Origin: Chitinophaga pinensis DSM 2588
GTDB lineage: Bacteria; Bacteroidota; Bacteroidia; Chitinophagales; Chitinophagaceae
Assembly (NCBI RefSeq): GCF_000024005.1
Contig: NC_013132.1
Span: forward strand, 1,178,001-1,242,000
DNA: 64,000 bases
Direction of reading: 5' to 3'
Shown: positions 59,704-64,000 of the stretch, in pieces
How positions within the stretch are numbered: the first letter of the stretch is position 1
Layout: each line of letters starts with the position of its first letter
Made by a program: the position numbers and the translations under genes
Notes under the pieces: model-generated
What the model was told of the DNA's origin: nothing
The model's input: only the letters and a program-made list of their open reading frames with translations
Databases searched by the model: none

Positions 59704-61341
59704 ATGTTTGCGATGCGTTTCTTTCTACTGTTGATTTCAGGCGGACTATTGTCCGTCCAACTGCCTGCACAAAATGAAAAGCTTTCAAAACTGCAACAGT
59801 TCGATAACGATGATTATGAACAGATTAAGCCGGATTCCAGCTTCCTGGAGCTGAAGAATGCCTATAACCAGGCCATCGAAAAGAAAGATCAGCAGGCAGC
59901 AGCCAACTGCCTTTCCCAGATGGGACAGGTCTGTTTTCACCTGGGGCACTTTCCGCAGGCGCTGGACTACCACCTGCAGGCGATCAGCATTTATCGTAAA
60001 ACAAACGCCTCCCGTCAGCTGGCCGGCAATCTTAATGAGGTCGGGGTACTGTATTATTATAATAAACAGCCCGAACGCTCCCGTGAGCATTATGAGCAAG
60101 CCCTTGATATCTACCGTTCTGTGCATGATAATGCGGGTGTCGCCCTTACCTATGGTATGATCGGTCATCTCTATGAGAAAGAACAGGATTACGACAGCGC
60201 GTTTCTGTACCAACGACACGCCCTTACGACCTATCTGCTGGCGGACGACAAAAAAGGCATGTCCAAGATCTATGAGAATATCGGTAGTATATATGAGGAT
60301 CAGGCAGTTTATGACTCTGCCGCCTGGTATTTTAAAAAAGCACTTGACCTGAATATGGAAGCCGGTGATAAACTGGCCCGTATAGAAATACTTAATAATC
60401 TCGGAGACGTGTCCCGTAAAACAGGCCATTACCCGGAAGCGCTCTATCAGACACGTCGTGCCCTGGTACTCGCCCTTGAGTTACATGAACAACGTCAGCT
60501 CAGTGGCGCTTACCGTGATCTTGCCAAAGCACATCACCTGGCAGGGACCAATGACAGCGCATTTTATTACCTGGAGCTTAGTCGCCAGTACCTGCTGGAA
60601 ACCTACTCAGATGAAAACAGCAAACAGGTAGCCCTGTTACAGTCTGTTTATGACATTGAAAAGAAGAATAACGAAATAGAACGTCTGCAGAATGCCCGGA
60701 AGACCAACCGGATTATGACCGTGGCCATCGTGCTCGTTGTATTATTACTTGTCGCCCTGGGATTATTGATTATCAGCCGTCAGCGACTGAAGATCCGTAA
60801 TGAACAGATCCTGCGTATGCAGCACCGGCAGATCTTTGAAACAGAAAAGGAACTGATGGAAGCCGCCTTACAGAATAAACAGCTCCAGGAAGGTAAACTG
60901 AAAGAAGAACTGGAAGTCCGCTCCCGCGAACTGACAACACATACCTTACATCTCATTCAGAAGAATCAATTGCTGGAGGAATTGCGTGTGCGCCTAGATG
61001 AAATGGTCAAGGAAGACAAACGCGATCAGAAGAAACAGCTGAAACAATTACTTTCACAGATCAACCATAGTTTTAACCACGATCAGTATTGGGTAGACTT
61101 CAGAAATATCTTCGAACAGGTGCACCAGGCATTTTTTGATAACCTGAAACGGTATTGTGATACATTGACTTCCAATGACCTACGCCTGGTAGCATTACTG
61201 AAGATGAATATGGAGTCCGGGGATATTGCCACCTTATTAGGTATTTCTACAGATAGTTTGCGGGTAGTAAGATACCGGCTGCGAAAGAAGTTAAATTTGC
61301 AACAGGGTGAGAGCCTGACTGCATTTATTCAGAGTTTATAA
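59704..61341 (+). CDS. TPR-containing membrane regulator with C-terminal HTH (545 aa)
   Basis: Signal peptide (about 1-22), then five or six tetratricopeptide repeats (about 55-305: units such as AANCLSQMGQVCFHLGHFPQALDYHLQAISIY and IYENIGSIYEDQAVYDSAAWYFKKAL). A single transmembrane helix (about 338-358; RIMTVAIVLVVLLLVALGLLI) is followed by a long coiled coil and a C-terminal LuxR/GerE-like HTH (SNDLRLVALLKMNMESGDIATLLGISTDSLRVVRYRLRKKLN). This is a one-component membrane regulator common in Bacteroidetes: periplasmic TPR sensing, cytoplasmic DNA binding. It may control the TonB receptor gene 635 bases downstream. Confidence 0.9.
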   Translation: MFAMRFFLLLISGGLLSVQLPAQNEKLSKLQQFDNDDYEQIKPDSSFLELKNAYNQAIEKKDQQAAANCLSQMGQVCFHLGHFPQALDYHLQAISIYRKTNASRQLAGNLNEVGVLYYYNKQPERSREHYEQALDIYRSVHDNAGVALTYGMIGHLYEKEQDYDSAFLYQRHALTTYLLADDKKGMSKIYENIGSIYEDQAVYDSAAWYFKKALDLNMEAGDKLARIEILNNLGDVSRKTGHYPEALYQTRRALVLALELHEQRQLSGAYRDLAKAHHLAGTNDSAFYYLELSRQYLLETYSDENSKQVALLQSVYDIEKKNNEIERLQNARKTNRIMTVAIVLVVLLLVALGLLIISRQRLKIRNEQILRMQHRQIFETEKELMEAALQNKQLQEGKLKEELEVRSRELTTHTLHLIQKNQLLEELRVRLDEMVKEDKRDQKKQLKQLLSQINHSFNHDQYWVDFRNIFEQVHQAFFDNLKRYCDTLTSNDLRLVALLKMNMESGDIATLLGISTDSLRVVRYRLRKKLNLQQGESLTAFIQSL

Positions 61342-61348
61342 GCCATTA

Positions 61349-61389
61349 TATTTGACAGCGTCAATTTAATATTTGATAAGGTCAGTTTC
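61349..61389. promoter_or_regulatory. two tandem operator-like sites 21 bp apart
   Basis: TATTTGACAGCGTCAATTTA (61349-61368) and TATTTGATAAGGTCAGTTTC (61370-61389) are direct repeats 21 bp apart. The first contains the perfect dyad TTGAC-AGC-GTCAA (61352-61364 region), the second a degenerate one. Two helical turns apart on one DNA face, as expected for a dimeric regulator. They lie directly after the stop of the TPR/HTH gene. Confidence 0.45.
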
Positions 61390-61472
61390 GATAATCTGAT
61401 ATCCTTTCTCCCTAAATAGGCTCGTTTTCAGGGCAATTACCTCCAGATAAATATGCTTTTAGTATAGTCAGT

Positions 61473-61534
61473 GGATAGTTATCCTACGTTGAACTTCCGT
61501 TTTTGAATGAAGGATCAATGAAGGATAACTATCC
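61473..61534. terminator. long imperfect hairpin related to the one at 12207-12265
   Basis: GGATAGTTATCCT (61473-61485) pairs perfectly with AGGATAACTATCC (61522-61534); the interior adds further imperfect pairs. The left arm contains GTTATCCTACGTT, shared with the hairpin at 12207-12265. The rest of 61390-61914 shows no gene. Confidence 0.6.
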
Positions 61535-61914
61535 TCTAAAGCATTTATCCTACCCCAATCATCTCCACCTTAAACTTCTAAAAGTTCCAAAGCGACCCAT
61601 AAATATAGCGCAGGCTTTCAGATGGTAAAGCGGACCTTAGCCCGTCCCCTGTATACAACTAAAGCTCTATCCAATCCCAAATCAGCACAACAGCAACATC
61701 AATGTACTTAACGGACCCCAGTCAGCGACACCATCTGAAACCGCAGTGTATCCCCAGTTAACATTCCCTTAATGTTGCGGTAATATTTTCTTAACAGGCA
61801 TTTTGTTACGGTTTTGTATATTGTATATCAATAAGTTAGATCTGTTTTGTTTCGCTTGTTGCCTGCTTGTTCACGGGGTTTGTAACGGTGTATCCTTTTT
61901 GTATACCCCCTTAA

Positions 61915-61946
61915 TTTGGCTTCAGCAACTCCCAAATGCACCTTTG
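61915..61946 (+). promoter_or_regulatory. predicted promoter of the TonB receptor gene
   Basis: TTTG at 61915-61918 and CACCTTTG at 61939-61946 (one mismatch to TAnnTTTG), 20 bases apart; leader of about 25 bases. Confidence 0.55.
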
Positions 61947-61975
61947 CGGAGTAAACGGATTAACTCACTACCGAT

Positions 61976-64000
61976 ATGCAAAAATTTCTATTCACCATTC
62001 TTTTTTCCTGGATGAGCATTTTATGCTTCGGACAGACCGCCGGCCTGGTGACCGGTAACATCGTCGATAAGAACCAGCATTTATCCCTGCCTGGTGCGAC
62101 GCTAAAATTAAAACCAGGTAATCATTACACTGTTTCCAACCAGCAGGGTAAATTCGAATTCCTGGGTGTACCTGCAGGTACCTATACCCTGGAAGTAACT
62201 TATATTGGTTATCAGACATTCACACAGGAAGTGACTGTTGCTTCCGGGAAAGCAACAGACCTGCAACTGAAACTTGAAGCTGGCGGTATTGCAGGTAAAG
62301 AAGTGCTGGTAATCGGAGACCGTCTCCGTGGTCAGGCGAAAGCCCTCAATCAGCAGCGTAACAATCCTAATATTACTAATATCGTATCCGCTGACCAGAT
62401 CGGTCGTTTTCCGGATGCAAACGTAGGTGATGCGATCAAGCGTATTCCTGGTATCACTATGCAGAATGACCAGGGTGAAGCCCGTAACATCATTATCCGT
62501 GGTTTAGCGCCGGAACTGAACTCAGTGACCCTGAACGGTGACCGTATCCCTTCTGCTGAAGGTGATAACCGTCGTGTGCAGATGGACCTGATCCCTTCAG
62601 ATATGGTACAGACCATCGAAGTGAATAAGACCCTGACACCTGACATGGACGCTGACGCGATCGGCGGTTCCGTAAACCTGGTAACCCGTGCAGCGCCAAA
62701 CGGTCTGCGTGTATCTGCTACTGCTTCCGGTGGAGTAAACCCGATCCGTGGTAAAGCATTATATACCGGCGGACTGGTAGTGGCGAATCGTTTCTTCAAC
62801 AACAAACTGGGTGCGGTAGTAAGTGCTTCTTATAATAATAATGACTATGGTTCCGATGATATGGAAGCTACCTGGAGTAAAGATGACTTCGGTAATGTTT
62901 TTGTTTCTGAATCAGAAGTACGTAAATATAATGTACAGCGTATCCGTAGAAGTGCATCCGCAGCATTGGATTACAAGATCAATGCAAAGAACACGATCTA
63001 CGCTTCTGCTATGTACAACTGGCGCGATGACAGAGAAAACCGTTACCGCCTGCGTTTAACTGATATCGAACCTGAGTATGATGCGAATGACGCTATCACC
63101 GGTTATGTTGGTTCCATACGTCGTGAAACCAAAGGTGGTATCGATAATGGCCGTAACAAAAGCCGTCGTCTGGAAGACCAGCGCGTACAGAACTACTCCG
63201 TACGTGGTGAACACCTGCTGGGTAGCAAAGTAGACCTGGACTGGTCTGCCAGCTATTCAAGAGCAAGTGAAGACAGACCAAATGAGCGTTATATCGAGTA
63301 CCGTGCGGATGATGGTCCGGTGAGCCTGGACGTGAGCAATCCACGTTTCCCGCTGGCAACTGCGCCTAGTGTGAGAGATGAAGACTTCGGCTTCAAGTCC
63401 CTGTCAGAAAACCACGATTTTACCAAAGAAAACGAATATGGCTTCAAACTGAACCTGCGTTTCCCACTGAGCGTGGTACCTGGTCAGAAAGGCCGTCTGC
63501 GTGTTGGTACACGTCTGCGTCTGAAGGATAAAGAAAGGGTGAATAACTTCTTTGAATATGAGCCAACCACCGAATTCGGTAACCTGGCACAAATCTCCAA
63601 TATCAACATCAGCGGTAAAGGTTATCAGCCAGGTGAAAAATATGTACCGGGTACGTTTGTAGTAAATACTTTCCTGGGTGCACAGCAACTGGATGACGCT
63701 TCTAAATTTGAGAAGAACGATAACCCTGCTGAATACCTCGCGGTAAACTTCAACGCAAAAGAAAGGATCTCTGCCGGTTATATCCGCTGGGATCAGGACC
63801 TGACCAGCAAACTGTCTGTGATTGCAGGTGTACGTGTTGAGAACACACACATCAATTATGAAGGTAACGTAGTAGCTGAAGAAGAAGATCTGGAAGGACA
63901 ACGTAAAGTAACCAACAGTTACACAAACGTGCTGCCTGGCGTTACATTCAAATACAATGTAAATAGTGATCTGGTACTGCGTGCAGCAGCAACAACTTCT
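61976..64000 (+). CDS. TonB-dependent outer-membrane receptor, 5' part (at least 675 aa, runs off the window)
   Basis: Open from ATG 61976 to the end of the window without a stop. Signal peptide (MQKFLFTILFSWMSILCFGQ), CarboxypepD_reg-like beta domain (about 22-100; VTGNIVDKNQHLSLPGATL, YTLEVTYIGYQTFTQEV), then a plug domain (VGDAIKRIPGITMQNDQGEARNIIIRGLAPELNSVTLNGDRIPSA, VQTIEVNKTLTPDMDADAIGGSVNLVTR) and the start of the 22-strand barrel. The ADQIGRFPDANVGDAIKRIPGI form is that of the proteobacterial-like TonB receptors with a long plug, found in Bacteroidetes outside SusCD pairs. The substrate is unknown; the upstream TPR/HTH gene is a candidate regulator. Confidence 0.92.
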   Translation, partial: MQKFLFTILFSWMSILCFGQTAGLVTGNIVDKNQHLSLPGATLKLKPGNHYTVSNQQGKFEFLGVPAGTYTLEVTYIGYQTFTQEVTVASGKATDLQLKLEAGGIAGKEVLVIGDRLRGQAKALNQQRNNPNITNIVSADQIGRFPDANVGDAIKRIPGITMQNDQGEARNIIIRGLAPELNSVTLNGDRIPSAEGDNRRVQMDLIPSDMVQTIEVNKTLTPDMDADAIGGSVNLVTRAAPNGLRVSATASGGVNPIRGKALYTGGLVVANRFFNNKLGAVVSASYNNNDYGSDDMEATWSKDDFGNVFVSESEVRKYNVQRIRRSASAALDYKINAKNTIYASAMYNWRDDRENRYRLRLTDIEPEYDANDAITGYVGSIRRETKGGIDNGRNKSRRLEDQRVQNYSVRGEHLLGSKVDLDWSASYSRASEDRPNERYIEYRADDGPVSLDVSNPRFPLATAPSVRDEDFGFKSLSENHDFTKENEYGFKLNLRFPLSVVPGQKGRLRVGTRLRLKDKERVNNFFEYEPTTEFGNLAQISNINISGKGYQPGEKYVPGTFVVNTFLGAQQLDDASKFEKNDNPAEYLAVNFNAKERISAGYIRWDQDLTSKLSVIAGVRVENTHINYEGNVVAEEEDLEGQRKVTNSYTNVLPGVTFKYNVNSDLVLRAAATTS

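Noticed and set aside
59704..64000. A SusCD-type polysaccharide utilisation locus
   Set aside because: No SusD-like lipoprotein or glycosidase follows within the window; the receptor plug is of the long proteobacterial-like type.

Overview
The window looks like chromosome from a soil-type Bacteroidota of the Chitinophaga group. Supporting signs are Rho with a long acidic insertion, families that I know mainly from this phylum (IPExxxVDY, DUF4290, DUF5522, GldE, DUF4221, 7TMR-DISM kinases with LytTR regulators), a SusC-like/TonB receptor, and many copies of the phylum's -7 promoter box (TAnnTTTG). The genus is an inference from overall gene content. No rRNA, canonical tRNA, CRISPR array, insertion sequence or phage gene was seen.

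Layout. (1) 1-7,100 is visibly AT-richer and accessory: the tail of an unknown gene, a tandem family of secreted cysteine-containing small proteins (one intact, two decayed), two tandem DUF4221-like lipoproteins, a very long bidirectional terminator, then on the opposite strand a protein kinase/LanC-like fusion with a small HTH regulator. (2) 7,100-9,600: an unknown protein and an AraC regulator, with a duplicated 39-bp motif. (3) 9,600-15,600: a signalling block with a receiver protein, an NtrC-type regulator, an iron-permease-like membrane protein, and a minus-strand operon of CHASE3 kinase, receiver and REC-PAS-kinase. (4) 16,000-23,000: a stress and DNA-break-repair block with a DUF892 ferritin-like protein, an SDR oxidoreductase, topoisomerase IB, Ku and LigD. 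(5) 23,000-29,300: DUF4199 and chromate transporter proteins, a hydrolase, a 2OG-Fe(II) oxygenase, an orphan ExbD and AsnS. (6) 29,700-36,500: Rho, then a minus-strand run of TrmB, DUF5522, IPExxxVDY, PhhB, DISM kinase and LytTR, and a 142-nt RNA that folds as a tRNA cloverleaf with a giant variable domain. (7) 36,600-44,800: Lrp/AsnC, tryptophan dioxygenase, DUF4290-MurA-Gmk-GldE, TatC and RpiB. (8) 45,500-53,300: ECF sigma, UvrD/PcrA, RecX, nitrilase, VOC, NagA and a GT39-like enzyme. (9) 53,500-64,000: ThiL, an inositol-monophosphatase family protein, GH3, LysE, KorB, an AhpD-like protein, a TPR/HTH sensor and a TonB receptor that runs off the window.

Most of the window is ordinary core genome. 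The parts most worth a second look are the accessory block at the left end (decayed secreted-peptide array beside a lyase-less, zinc-ligand-less LanKC-like protein), the tRNA-like RNA at 36,309-36,450, two mutually exclusive hairpins over the nagA start codon, a fosfomycin-resistant-type MurA (Asp in place of the catalytic Cys), and a family of long intergenic hairpins and AT-rich repeats that sit mostly between convergent genes.
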